64,000 nt of DNA from Taudactylus pleione (lineage: Eukaryota > Chordata > Amphibia > Anura > Myobatrachidae): contig JAUIMM010000124.1 in NCBI GenBank assembly GCA_031769625.1, positions 6,199,501 through 6,263,500 of the forward strand, in the 5' to 3' direction. This document shows positions 33,575-47,702 of the stretch, piece after piece (within the stretch, counting starts at the first letter, position 1; every line of letters begins with the position of its first letter). Below the pieces are notes generated by a model. It did no database searches and was not told where the DNA came from. It worked only from the letters and a program-made list of their open reading frames with translations. The position numbers and the translations under genes were made by a program.

Positions 33575-33813
33575 TCAGTGCCATTTATTGCATTCTGGTT
33601 TAGCAAGATAGCAATAGGAAAAAGTTCTTAGTGGGCTTATGTGATCCAGGTGTTTTTGAATATTGAAGGAAAATAAATGTATAAGTAAACTTTGTAGAGT
33701 ATTGGTAATCCAATAGAATGCCTCAGGGGGGTTAAGAAGATGGGATAGGAATGTTCAAAAATTTTATTTCTAGTGGATATTCTTGTTGTATGAGGAAGAG
33801 AATTCTGCAGCGC

Positions 33814-34262
33814 GGGAGCAGCCCAAAAACAAGGTCCTGTAACCAGGAATGGGAGCAGCCCAAAAGAAGGTCCTGTAACCAGGAATGGGAGCAGCCCAAA
33901 ACAAGGTCCTGTAACCAGGAATGGGAGAAGCCTGAAAACAAGGTCCTGTAACCAGGAATGGGAGCAGCCCAAAAACAAGGTCCTGTAACCAGGAATGGGA
34001 GCAGCCCAAAAACAAGGTCCTGTAACCAGGAATGGGAGCAGCCCAAAAACATGGGTCCTGTAACCAGGAATGGGAGCAGCCCAAAACAAGGTCCTGTAAC
34101 CAGGAATGGGAGCAGCCCGAAAACAAGGTCCTGTAACCAGGAATGGGAGCAGCCCGAAAACAAGGTCCTGTAACCAGGAATGGGAGCAGCCCGAAAACAA
34201 GGTCCTGTAACCAGGAATGGGAGCAGCCCGAAACAAGGTCCTGTAACCAGGAATGGAAGCAG
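33814..34262. repeat. 36-38 bp minisatellite, about 12 copies
   Basis: Nearly identical units contain GGAATGGGAGCAGCCC and ACAAGGTCCTGTAACCA. Length varies only in the A-run between them. Frames across the array on either strand reflect the period and are not proteins. Confidence 0.9.
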
Positions 34263-34537
34263 ATGATGAGTTTAGATAAAAGGCACAGAGCAGTTGAGTT
34301 AGGAGATATTTTGAGAGATGTATGTTAGTCCAGTTTTATTAATAACTGTGTATAAGCTTTGTATATTTGAGTCAGTAAAATACAATCTATAAATGTAAAG
34401 ACTAATAAAAGAGCAGCAGTAGAAGAATGTTTTGCACAGAAAGTTAACTGCATTCAAAGCAAAATGGTAGGGGTGAAAGTCTGGCGGTTGTAGAGCTGTG
34501 AGAAGGGAATTGCAGTAGCCATGGGTGTGGCATGAAA

Positions 34538-34940
34538 AGTCCACACTCAGAATGTCAACACCAAAATATCGACAAGTTCTGAATGTCGACATGAATGTTA
34601 GGTCGACAGAAATAATTTCAACCTTTCCAAGTGTCGACATGATCTTAATTTCATCATTTCTTAATTTCATCATCTAGCATGTTGGCACCAGAATATTCAC
34701 ATACCATTTTTTGCATATTTTAGCCTAAGCTTAGCCCTAAAACTAACCCTAAAACTATCCCTAACACTAACCCTGAACCCTAACCCTAACCCTGAACCTA
34801 AAAAAAACCACTAAACTGTACTGTGGACATTCTGATGTCAACATGTTAAATGTTGACATTATGAACATGTTCACATTTGTGAATGTCAACATTTTAAATG
34901 TCGACCTAACGTCCATGCTGACATTCTGACCGGATACCGT
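34538..34940. mobile_element. Inverted-repeat element with telomere-like core
   Basis: GAATGTCGACATGAATGTTA and GTCGACCTAACGTCC with GACATTCTG form inverted ends, with many GTCGAC and GTCAACAT palindromic pieces. The core contains CCCTAACCCTAACCCTGAACC. The layout matches 3902 and 32362. Confidence 0.55.
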
Positions 34941-36190
34941 AATCCAGTGATGTCAAACTCGGCCCATCCAGCTGCAGTGGAACTACACATCCCAGCATGA
35001 ACTGACAATATGCTAGATTATGAGTACATGAACCAATTTGTATGTAATGTTTTCCAAATACACATTATACTTATTCTCAATATACTAGTTATTTATACTA
35101 CAACATACAAGTTGCTGGAATGTAAAAAAGTGTTGCTAGATGGACCTGGCAAGTAACTGGATTCTGCAGCATTGCTAAAGGATTTCTCTTATTTGTATAC
35201 TCGGGGCTTCTCACAGACTGCAAAACTCATTTATTAACACATGCAATTCAATTAATTTCATACAATTAACTGTACATACCAGCTAAATGCCTCGAGGTCT
35301 CACTTATAAACACGTAAAAGCTGATCTGCTGTGCTATTAAGACATATTATGTTCTTTCTCTGTCATAAAAGACAGCAATAGCAAGCATATAAATAGCTAA
35401 AGGGATTACAGCCTGGATTATGTAGACGATGCAGCCAATGTACAATCCTTTCTTAGTATGAAAGCATAGCAGAAAGTAGTGAACTTTACTAAAAATGTAA
35501 ATGATTCAAACAATATTTGAAAAATGAGCTGCCCCTGTAAATCCAGGCTGTGTACAAGCTTTAGATGGATCAATGCTGCTTTGAAAGATAACCTCACAAG
35601 GTAATTATCTTTCACAGCGTAGAACAGTGTAAAACTCTATTGTGAAAGTGAAGTTTGATATAAATAATACAATTGACTCATCATAATATAATTTTCTCCC
35701 AGCATAAAACCTATATTCAGCAGAAATAAAATGATATAAACTCTATTTAAAGCTCGAGTTTGCTATGCGTAGGACAGAGGTTCCCAAACTTCGCCATTAT
35801 AGTCCACATTTTAAGGCTATCCATGCCTGAGCACACGTGACTTAAACAGTCAATTTGATTTAACCATCTGGACTCAAGCATAGATATCCTTAAAACAATA
35901 TATAAGAAAAAAGTACAAGAAGGATTAAGATTCCGCCCCTAAAAAATTGAACATATAAATGATATATTTCTTATTTTATTCTTATTGTTGCTTTAGATAA
36001 TCTGTTTCACAATGTATGACTGTCCTGTATTTACAGCAATGGGAATGCTAGGAGAACCTTAACAATTTGTCTTTTTGCCAGCCATATTTGTATAAATCTG
36101 TGTTACATGCAGGCAAATCATGTTGGCTTGGCTCCATTACACGGCTGCAGTCTGCTTTTATTAATGCTTGTGGTCCTTTCCCACAAATGA
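34941..36190. other. Unassigned AT-rich DNA with a half hAT MITE
   Basis: At 35775-35905 a segment starting CAGAGGTTCCCAAACTTCG and including TAGATATCC matches one half of the MITE at 2170-2945; the partner terminus is missing. CAGTGATGTCAAACTC at about 34947 looks like another degraded hAT end. No gene was seen. Confidence 0.4.
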
Positions 36191-36204
36191 CACATGGAGC
36201 AACT

Positions 36205-38760
36205 CTATGGAATATGCCACTCTGCGCTCTGCTGGAATATCAGCATACACCATTTCATATCACTGACTTATACTCATGGAATATGCCACTCTGCGTTCTG
36301 CTGGAATATCAGCATACACCATTTCATATCACTGACTTATACTCATGGAATATGCCACTCTGCGTTCTGCTGGAATATCAGCATACACCATTTCATATCA
36401 CTGACTTATACTCTATGGAATATGCCACTCTGCGTTCTGCTGGAATATCAGCATACACCATTTCATATCACTGACTTATACTCATGGAATATGCCACTCT
36501 GCGCTCTGCTGGAATATCAGCATACACCATTTCATATCACTGACATATACTCATGGAATATGCCACTCTGCGTTCTGCTGGAATATCAGCATACACCATT
36601 TCATATCACTGACTTACTCTATGGAATATGCCACTCTGCGTTCTGCTGGAATATCAGCATACACCATTTCATATCACTGACTTATACTCATGGAATATGC
36701 CACTCTGCGTTCTGCTGGAATATCAGCATACACCATTTCATATCACTGACTTATACTCATGGAATATGCCACTCTGCGTTCTGCTGGAATATCAGCATAC
36801 ACCATTTCATATCACTGACTTATACTCTATGGAATATGCCACTCTGCGTTCTGCTGGAATATCAGCATACACCATTTCATATCACTGACTTATACTCATG
36901 GAATATGCCACTCTGCGTTCTGCTGGAATATCAGCATACACCATTTCATATCACTGACATACTCATGGAATATGCCACTCTGCGTTCTGCTGGAATATCA
37001 GCATACACCATTTCATATCACTGACATATACTCATGGAATATGCCACTCTGCGTTCTGCTGGAATATCAGCATACACCATTTCATATCACTGACTTATAC
37101 TCATGGAATATGCCACTCTGCGTTCTGCTGGAATATCAGCATACACCATTTCATATCACTGACTTATACTCATGGAATATGCCACTCTGCGTTCTGCTGG
37201 AATATCAGCATACACCATTTCATATCACTGACTTATACTCATGGAATATGCCACTCTGCGTTCTGCTGGAATATCAGCATACACCATTTCATATCACTGA
37301 CTTATACTCTATGGAATATGCCACTCTGCGTTCTGCTGGAATATCAGCATACACCATTTCATATCACTGACTTATACTCTATGGAATATGCCACTCTGCG
37401 TTCTGCTGGAATATCAGCATACACCATTTCATATCACTGACTTATACTCATGGAATATGCCACTCTGCGTTCTGCTGGAATATCAGCATACACCATTTCA
37501 TATCACTGACTTATACTCTATGGAATATGCCACTCTGCGTTCTGCTGGAATATCAGCATACACCATTTCATATCACTGATTTATACTCATGGAATATGCC
37601 ACTCTGCGTTCTGCTGGAATATCAGCATACACCATTTCATATCACTGACATACTCATGGAATATGCCACTCTGCGTTCTGCTGGAATATCAGCATACACC
37701 ATTTCATATCACTGACTTATACTCATGGAATATGCCACTCTGCGTTCTGCTGGAATATCAGCATACACCATTTCATATCACTGACTTATACTCATGGAAT
37801 ATGCCACTCTGCGTTCTGCTGGAATATCAGCATACACCATTTCATATCACTGACTTATACTCTATGGAATATGCCACTCTGCGTTCTGCTGGAATATCAG
37901 CATACACCATTTCATATCACTGACTTATACTCATGGAATATGCCACTCTGCGTTCTGCTGGAATATCAGCATACACCATTTCATATCACTGACATACTCA
38001 TGGAATATGCCACTCTGCGTTCTGCTGGAATATCAGCATACACCATTTCATATCACTGACATATACTCATGGAATATGCCACTCTGCGTTCTGCTGGAAT
38101 ATCAGCATACACCATTTCATATCACTGACTTATACTCATGGAATATGCCACTCTGCGTTCTGCTGGAATATCAGCATACACCATTTCATATCACTGACTT
38201 ATACTCATGGAATATGCCACTCTGCGTTCTGCTGGAATATCAGCATACACCATTTCATATCACTGACTTATACTCTATGGAATATGCCACTCTGCGTTCT
38301 GCTGGAATATCAGCATACACCATTTCATATCACTGACTTATACTCATGGAATATGCCACTCTGCGTTCTGCTGGAATATCAGCATACACCATTTCATATC
38401 ACTGACTTACTCATGGAATATGCCACTCTGCGTTCTGCTGGAATATCAGCATACACCATTTCATATCACTGACTTATACTCATGGAATATGCCACTCTGC
38501 GTTCTGCTGGAATATCAGCATACACCATTTCATATCACTGACTTATACTCTATGGAATATGCCACTCTGCGTTCTGCTGGAATATCAGCATACACCATTT
38601 CATATCACTGACTTATACTCATGGAATATGCCACTCTGCGTTCTGCTGGAATATCAGCATACACCATTTCATATCACTGACATATACTCATGGAATATGC
38701 CACTCTGCGTTCTGCTGGAATATCAGCATACACCATTTCATATCACTGACTTATACTCAT
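36205..38760. repeat. 69-bp satellite array, about 37 copies
   Basis: Each unit contains GGAATATGCCACTCTGCGTT, CTGCTGGAATATCAGCATAC and CATTTCATATCACTGA. The inner CTGGAATATCAG is itself nearly palindromic. Units differ almost only in the linker after CACTGA: CTTATACTCATGG (69 bp), CTTATACTCTATGG (70 bp), CATATACTCATGG (69 bp) and shorter CATACTCATGG or CTTACTC variants. A single base change (GCGCTCTG) marks units 1 and 5. Because 69 is divisible by three the array yields long repetitive frames, which are not considered genes. Confidence 0.95.
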
Positions 38761-38765
38761 ACAGT

Positions 38766-40149
38766 ATTTTGATGCGCCAATAAAATCAGCGCTTTGTTCA
38801 ATATAGTACAGTGATATTACACTGTATTACATTCATTTTGCCTATTATTTTAGTGGTTTTGCCTATTAATATTACAAGTCATTGAGCTGTTTTGTTGCTA
38901 TTATATAAAAATCTAAATTTTCATGTAGGAAATTAAAGTCATGGGGATTTCAATTTTGTAAAGCTAACCTTACCTTAATACATCTGTATTATGTTCATTT
39001 ATACAAGAAATAGGGGGGACTACAGATGCATGTATTGGCAGCATAAATGGTATAGTAGCATTAGTGCCTCAGTTCTGCGGTCATGAGTTCAATTCAGTTG
39101 GTATGCTCTCTCAGTGACTGCATGCAGGGGAGTAGCAAGGGTGGTTCCAGTGGAGCATGAGCTCTGGGCGCCAAAATGGACAGATGGCGCCATTCAGGGT
39201 TCCGGAATTCATGGGTGCTACACAGTATGACGGCCGCCTGTTAGTTTTATTTCGGTTTGTTTGCTCTATATCCTAAATAAGTTACGTATCTGAGATCTGT
39301 TTCTACATTTCATGCTGCCTCAAACTGCCCAGATTGCCTCCCCTCCGGCCCTCCCTCCTCTGTGATCATCTTCTGTCACCTCCCTTTCCTGTCAGATTGA
39401 TTACATTCACTTCTCACCTCTTTAATTCCCTCCCCTCTCTGTCCTGTGATCGGCTCTTTGCCCCTCCCCTCTCCTTTCTTATTGGCTTCTGTCACCACCC
39501 CTCTCCTCTCCTTTTCTTATTGGCAGGTATGAGTTTAAAAAAAAGTCACTGCTTTGCTATTTAAAGTAATGAGGTGTTCCCAGGCATGACCACACAGTGT
39601 TATGTGAAAGATATTTAAAAAAAAATACTATATTCGGTGAAATAATGGTGGTAGACAGAACATGATTAGTAGTACTCTCATTAATATAGGTGCAATGTAT
39701 ATTTGTGAAGTAGGAGCATAGCTGAGAAGGCAGCTTCCCATAGGTGTCCCCACTCCAGTGAAAGCTGCTCGGGGCAGTAAGTGCAGTAATAAGCTGTGCA
39801 CCCTGTGGAATCTCACTCTTGCACATGTATTCTGTCAATTTAAGTTTAATGATCAGAATATATAATACAATCTGCTTTATTGACTAATAATGATTCAAAT
39901 TATATAAAAGTCAGATCCTAGGTGCTATACATAAATACAGCAGTGCCAAAGGAGCTACCCCTTAATGTCAGATAGTGCATCACTAAAGCATCCTATTCCC
40001 CCAATGGGACCTCAATGCCCAGCATAATACTGCCACTGTTTGCTGTTTTTCTCTTCATTTCAGAGAAATACCCCACTGGCACAGTTGAGTACAGGGAGGG
40101 AGGAGGGGCACTATGACATGCACTTTCTCCAGGTACCATGGTTCCACGC
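38766..40149. other. No gene recognised
   Basis: It contains a loosely repeated CTCCCCTCTC/GTGATCxxCTTCTGTCACC region at about 39340-39530 and a repeat-like GGGAGTAGCAAGGGTGG start near 39127. Nothing coding is supported. Confidence 0.35.
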
Positions 40150-40625
40150 TACTCCTCTGACTGCATGGGGTTTTCTTTGGGTGCTGCAGTTTTCTTCCAC
40201 ACTCCAAAACATACTGGTAGTTTAATTGGCTCCTGACACAAAATAACCCTAGTCCAGTGGTTCTCAAACTTGGTCCTCAGGATCCCACACCGGTCATGTT
40301 TAGTAGGTCACCCAGCAGGTGCACAGGTATATTCATTACTCACTGACACAATTTTTAAAGATCCACAGGTGGAGCTAATTATTTCACTTGTGATTCTGTG
40401 AGGAGACCTAGAAAACATGCACTGTTTGGGGTCCTGAGGTCCGAGTTTGAGAACCTGTGACCTAGTCTATATGTGTATCCATAAAATAGGGTTTATAGAC
40501 TGCAAGATCCACTGGTGTAGGAGCTGATATGAATGGCTGGTATGTTCTCCATATATCACTGTGTAATATGTGTGCGCTGTACAAATAACTATTGATAAGT
40601 AAATGTAACGATAAATATGTCAGGG
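40150..40625 (+). mobile_element. L2-like LINE or SINE 3' tail split by a MITE
   Basis: TTCCACACTCCAAAACATAC and GTTTAATTGGCTCCTGACAC are on the left of the MITE at 40255-40459; GGTTTATAGACTGCAAG and GTGTGCGCTGTACAAATAAC are on the right. The inverse of the left part is present at 21425-21625. Confidence 0.5.
40255..40459. mobile_element. hAT-type MITE (205 bp)
   Basis: The ends CAGTGGTTCTCAAACTTGG and GAGTTTGAGAACCTGTG are inverted, extended by TCCTCAGGA/TCCTGAGG. Flanks ccctagtc and acctagtc match at 7 of 8 positions. Confidence 0.75.
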
Positions 40626-41180
40626 CTAAGGATATCTAGATGTTGGCCGAAATACAGTATTTACAGTTTGTCACACAATGTTCGCCAGAAGGAGGGCTAG
40701 CTGTTACACACCATATGTACAGTATATTTGCATGGGATTGTGAAAGCTGCTTTTACTTTGTATAATATTTGACAGCATGACCACAAGACTTTGTTTATAT
40801 ACATAGTTACCCTCCAGTATTGTCAGACACTTTCAATGTATTTCTAATGTGCACACAGCTGGATGAAAAGGTGACAGTACTGCCCACTCACTGAGTTCTG
40901 TTCTGTTAAGCCAGTAGCACATGAATAAAAAGTCTACTACCATAAATAATGGTACTTTTTTCTCCAAGTATCAATAAGTACCAACACCTTCAAGACTTTG
41001 GTGTTGATGAAAGCCCAAAACACTTATTTTTAAATTGTAAATAAGTTTGAAATGTGGTATTATTGATATGTATCCCTGATATTAGTGATTGTACATCGGA
41101 TAACTTGTCAACTAAATGGTGAGATTAATAAATAAAGTATTTAAATTTATCTGTTAATAATTCAATTAAAACAAGCAACT
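40626..41180. other. Intergenic DNA downstream of actin
   Basis: AT-rich sequence with no recognisable gene or repeat terminus, lying beyond the actin polyadenylation signal. Confidence 0.4.
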
Positions 41181-41199
41181 CAAGAGGGGCAATGACTCA

Positions 41200-41205
41200 T
41201 TTATT
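41200..41205 (-). terminator. Actin polyadenylation signal
   Basis: On the minus strand this reads AATAAA, 232 nt after the actin stop codon. A GT-rich stretch (TTGAGTTGCTTGTTTT) lies 20-40 nt further, as expected for a cleavage site near 41180. Confidence 0.7.
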
Positions 41206-41436
41206 GTTCCTGGACATTTCTTTAGCTTCTGAAAGGTTCATGTTTTAGAAGTTACAAAACATCTTAAAATAAATTACATTTTATGTACACTTTCCATAAT
41301 CTTTGAGTCACAATGAGTACGAGGTTAGAATGACAGACATTGTCATTTGTAGAGTGTGGGACATTTTCTGCAGCCTAGAGCAAAGAATACTGCCAGCCTG
41401 AGACAGAATGTTACAACTGAGATCAAGTGAATAAGT

Positions 41437-44108
<2,672 letters not shown>

Positions 44109-44810
44109 CTAAATTAATAAATATAAAACATGACAACATTGTAGATACTTGCACTTGAGTCCCTGTATTGTACATTTGCCAACTACACAAAGCCTACACA
44201 TAACATAGATAAAGAAATGATATTTGTAAGCATCACTTATACTTGTTACTTGTTAACTGTATCTGTGTAAACATTATTTCTACATTTTATTATTTTGGTA
44301 AATCTTTTATTTATTTAATTATTTCTTTATAGAGTTTGCCTTAGCTCTGGGACACTTAAAACAGTAAATAAGTATTTAAAAGGACATTAATAAGTTCTCT
44401 TATTAAGAAATAAATCCAATTTACATTCGATCCCTTTAAATTAATTTCCACTCTAGCTTTTAATTCATGTTAAAAATACAAATTCATAAATTGTATTGTC
44501 AAATATTGATATTTTCATTTGATTATTAGATGTAAGTTGCTGTTTCATTTTTATCTATTGAAGATAATGCACATTTCCAGTAATAGGAAACATAAGGTAG
44601 CAAAAAATGTAAAGTGAATACTTGATCTTTTATTATTCACATAATTCTATATATAGTTTTTAGGGAAAGCTTACTGAAATAACACATTAAAATTATAACC
44701 TCTGACAATCAGGATAAGTAAAGCTGAACATGTCAGTGCTGATATACTGTATACAACTCTCCTAGCCAGAGAACTAATTCTTACAGGCAGACTCCTGTGT
44801 TACAGTCTGT

Positions 44811-44894
44811 GGGGGAGATGTATCAAGCCTTAGAGAGTAATAGAGTGGAGAAGTTAGAAAAACAATATCACTCTCAAAGGCTTAATACATCTCC
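44811..44894. repeat. Short inverted repeat in actin intron 1
   Basis: GGGGGAGATGTATCAAGCCTT and AGGCTTAATACATCTCC are inverted around about 45 bp. It is probably a tiny MITE-like element. Confidence 0.5.
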
Positions 44895-45169
44895 TATGTA
44901 ATATGACAGTGCTGATGTGATTACATTTACAAAACCCTAAAACAAAAAAAAGCCCTAAATTAGGATTTATTATTTTTACAGAATTGTAAATAACTATAAG
45001 AATTTTTAATTTCATGTACAGTACTTATTTACTTTCATTATTAAATAAGGCTCAGTTAAAATATACTAAAACAACACTTTCATGGAGCCATGATCTATTC
45101 ATTTAAGCTGTGGATTGGAGCGACATATCAGGTACATCGTTTAGTGTGTATCCAGCATTAGATGTCCTA

Positions 45170-45561
45170 AAGCTGGGTACACATTAGACGATCAGCAAAC
45201 GATGTGATGGTCATCCAAAGTTCCCTTGAACTCCCTAACAAATGATATAGTGCATACACACTGTGCAATCTTCCAAACAACTGAACGATATATCTTGCAT
45301 CGTTTGATGGTTATATCGTTAACTACAAAATGTTAACATATCTCCTGGTCGTCTGGTAGTGTGTATACACTGCACGAATTGAACAAATCATTAACGAAAT
45401 TGTCAGATTGAGCTGCATGTAGAGGCGACCTGAAGATGCGACGGCCGCCGCCATGGGCATGCGCATAGTGCGTACACACCTGACGATTTGAAAGATTTGT
45501 CATTCCGATCCATTGGAATTGGTCAAATCGTACGAAAAATTGGCTATTATGTACCCAGCTT
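45170..45561. mobile_element. TA-type MITE in actin intron 1 (392 bp)
   Basis: AAGCTGGGTACACATTAG and ATTATGTACCCAGCTT are inverted, with TA on both sides (45168-45169 and 45562-45563). The interior is rich in CGAT, ATATCG and CGTTTG motifs like the element at 925-1248. Confidence 0.7.
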
Positions 45562-45845
45562 TAATTTTATATTTCAGCATCATTATATTACATTCAATTA
45601 AATACTACCCATACAATTTCTATTGGCATACAATATTAGCTTTTGCGATAGCAATAATAACTTGTATTTCTTATGTATATATCGTTATTACAGCTCACAT
45701 GTATTACATGTAATATTCTGCTGGTTTGTTGTCACATCTGGTGCCTACTGCCTAACGTTATCCATTCCCCCACTTCCCCTGTGTCCCGCCCTCTGCTACA
45801 GGTGTCCCCTCCCACAGGCTGGCATTGCCCCTCTCCCATTCTCAC

Positions 45846-45907
45846 CTTGGGCTCCGGTCTGTCTCAGGCAGTGCAGGGGATGCTTCTGCTAGCTCTACAG
45901 CTCGCTC
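45846..45907 (-). other. Actin noncoding first exon (predicted)
   Basis: On the minus strand a TATA-like sequence is followed about 30 nt later by GAGCGAGCTGTAGAGC and then GAGCCCAAG/GTGAGAATG, a good donor. It would splice over a 1737-bp intron to the acceptor at 44109-44110. The start near 45907 is estimated from TATA spacing, not observed. Confidence 0.6.
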
Positions 45908-45930
45908 AGGCTGCAGTCCAGTCTAAATGG

Positions 45931-45943
45931 TATTTATATATAA
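45931..45943 (-). promoter_or_regulatory. Actin TATA box, overlapping a MEF2-like site
   Basis: The minus strand reads GTTATATATAAATA. It serves as a TATA box and contains TTATATATAA, which fits the MEF2 pattern Y-TA-(A/T)4-TA-R. The position agrees with a start near 45907. Confidence 0.6.
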
Positions 45944-45999
45944 CCCATGCCTGCCTCCCAGCCCATCCTTCGCTCCGTGATCTCTCCCCTTCTGTCTAT

Positions 46000-46009
46000 C
46001 CATATTAGG
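46000..46009 (-). promoter_or_regulatory. CArG box 1 (SRF site)
   Basis: CCATATTAGG on the plus strand, CCTAATATGG on the minus strand, is a perfect CC(A/T)6GG. It lies about 90-100 bp upstream of the predicted start, where vertebrate cardiac and skeletal alpha-actin genes carry their essential proximal CArG box. Confidence 0.7.
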
Positions 46010-46062
46010 CTCTTGGGCACCAACCTTGCCCCCCTCGGGCTCTCTAACTGGCCGCAGGGTGC

Positions 46063-46072
46063 CCATACATGG
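46063..46072 (-). promoter_or_regulatory. Imperfect CArG box 2
   Basis: CCATACATGG departs from the CArG consensus at one central base. It lies about 160 bp upstream of the predicted start, near where a second CArG box is known in alpha-actin promoters. A CACATG E-box follows at about 46188. Confidence 0.45.
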
Positions 46073-46074
46073 CC

Positions 46075-47032
46075 AGTCTGGTCGGGCACCAGGTAAAAAG
46101 AGGCTGGAGCCGTAAAAGGATTCTAATCTCTATAGTGCCCGCTCCTCCTGCAAGCCCCACGGCAGCGACACAGAGGGAGAGTGCGGACACATGGTATGCC
46201 AAGCATGATCCCATAATCCCCATATACCAGAGCACTCGGGGAGAGGGGTCTGGGACAAAGATTTAGAGGGGACAACTGTGTAACTCGCCAGTTCTTTGTT
46301 CCGCCCTAGATTACAGTATCACAGGCAGCAGCACAGAGCCTGTTATTGTACATCCTGCTAAACAGATGAAGCAGAAGTACCTGACCTATCACCTGTATGT
46401 AACACATTGGCCCCTATTTCACAGGACCCTAACCATCGGTCCAGTTAGAACAAAGATAATATCAGCTCATATTTTCAGACATTAAATCCTTTAGATATTG
46501 ATTTGTGATTTAAACATTCAAATGAAATGACAGTTTTGTCGGTGTGTTGTCAGTAAGCTTTGATGCCTATAAACTATTCTATAAGCTTTTGTTACATGAT
46601 TGATGTTAGGCTGTTTTTTTAAAGCATTGTAACCCTCATTTACTAATACTACAAAAGAAAGGCAAGTCGCTAAACATGTTAACCATCAGATGGATTCATC
46701 CTCCTTCATCCACATGGCAGTTTTGAACTGTGCATCCATTAAAGATGGATATTACTTTTTTTTTTTTATAAAAGTATTTTTTTTCATTATTCAAGACAAA
46801 TGGGGAAATCTTCTAGTAGCATACTGACATAAATACAGTATATATTTTAAGTCTGTTATGCAGAGGAGAGATGGCAAAATTGTGTTTTACATTTAATGCA
46901 AGTCCATTAATGTACCACCAGGCGCTCCTGAGTATAATGACACCATATATACAACTTAAATGTGTAGGTAAGTTGGGACTGTAGGTACAAGTTATATATG
47001 TTAACTCAATTAATTTGCACTTTTCACATGTA
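46075..47032. other. Upstream flank of actin; no gene recognised
   Basis: The near part may hold further muscle enhancer sites. The remainder is AT-rich with no identifiable element. Confidence 0.35.
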
Positions 47033-47702
47033 GGGGTCCATTCATTATATTAATTATTGGGGGCACTGCCGAGTCTGAATCAGCTGTTCTGCTGCGCATG
47101 CTTGTACGTTGGTTCACGCATGCACGACCTCTGGCGGAAGGAGACGGACGTGGGTGGAAGGATGGCCATCAGTAGGTTACCCATCGATGGTTACCATCGA
47201 TGGTACCATTGGTGGATAACATCAAAAGCATGAAACCATTGGCTATGAACCATCAATGGTTTCACCTACTGGAGGTCATCCCCGTTCTAATACTGGCCAG
47301 GCAGCAGGCCATTCAGGGAATGGGGGTGGGGCTTTGTGGGTCATGTCGGGGAGCGGAGCTAGGCTCCGTGTCCTGGCACATGAAGGGAAAAAAAATTGGT
47401 TGGCTCTGTGCCATTGATGGCAGTGAACCATTGGGTCACTAGCATCGGTGGCAAAACCATGGGCCATCAGTGGTTAACCATCGATGTTTGTTAATTATCG
47501 AAGGTCATTGGCCATTCCTACACACTCTTTGCAACCCAGGAATCCTTCCCATAGAAAGGGGCTGCTGGCCGAGAACAAAAACATCTGAAGATGGCATAAG
47601 TTCCTGCAGTCAAACTCCGAAAATATAGTATTTTCCAGGGGCTGAAAGGTAAGCATGAGATATCTGTGATATCTCCTGCGTTACCTTTATAATGAATGGC
47701 CC
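47033..47702. mobile_element. Inverted-repeat element with CCATCGATGG palindromes (670 bp)
   Basis: The ends GGGGTCCATTCATTATA and TATAATGAATGGCCC are inverted. The interior repeats ACCATCGATGGT, CCATTGGTGG and related near-palindromes many times between 47165 and 47490, then CATGAGATATCTGTGATATC. No target duplication is clear. A diverged relative may lie at about 21890-22600. Confidence 0.55.

Noticed and set aside
33637..34236. Frames with repeated FLVTGPCF-like text
   Set aside because: These come from the 36-38 bp minisatellite; they appear on both strands and in several frames.
36205..38760. Possible CRISPR-like array
   Set aside because: The units are contiguous without unique spacers, the repeat is 69 bp, and the genome is clearly eukaryotic.
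36194..38783. Long repetitive reading frames over the 69-bp satellite (up to 276 codons)
   Set aside because: The period is divisible by three, so an open unit repeats in frame; 70-bp and 67-bp variants break it repeatedly. No start context, splice signals or known domain.
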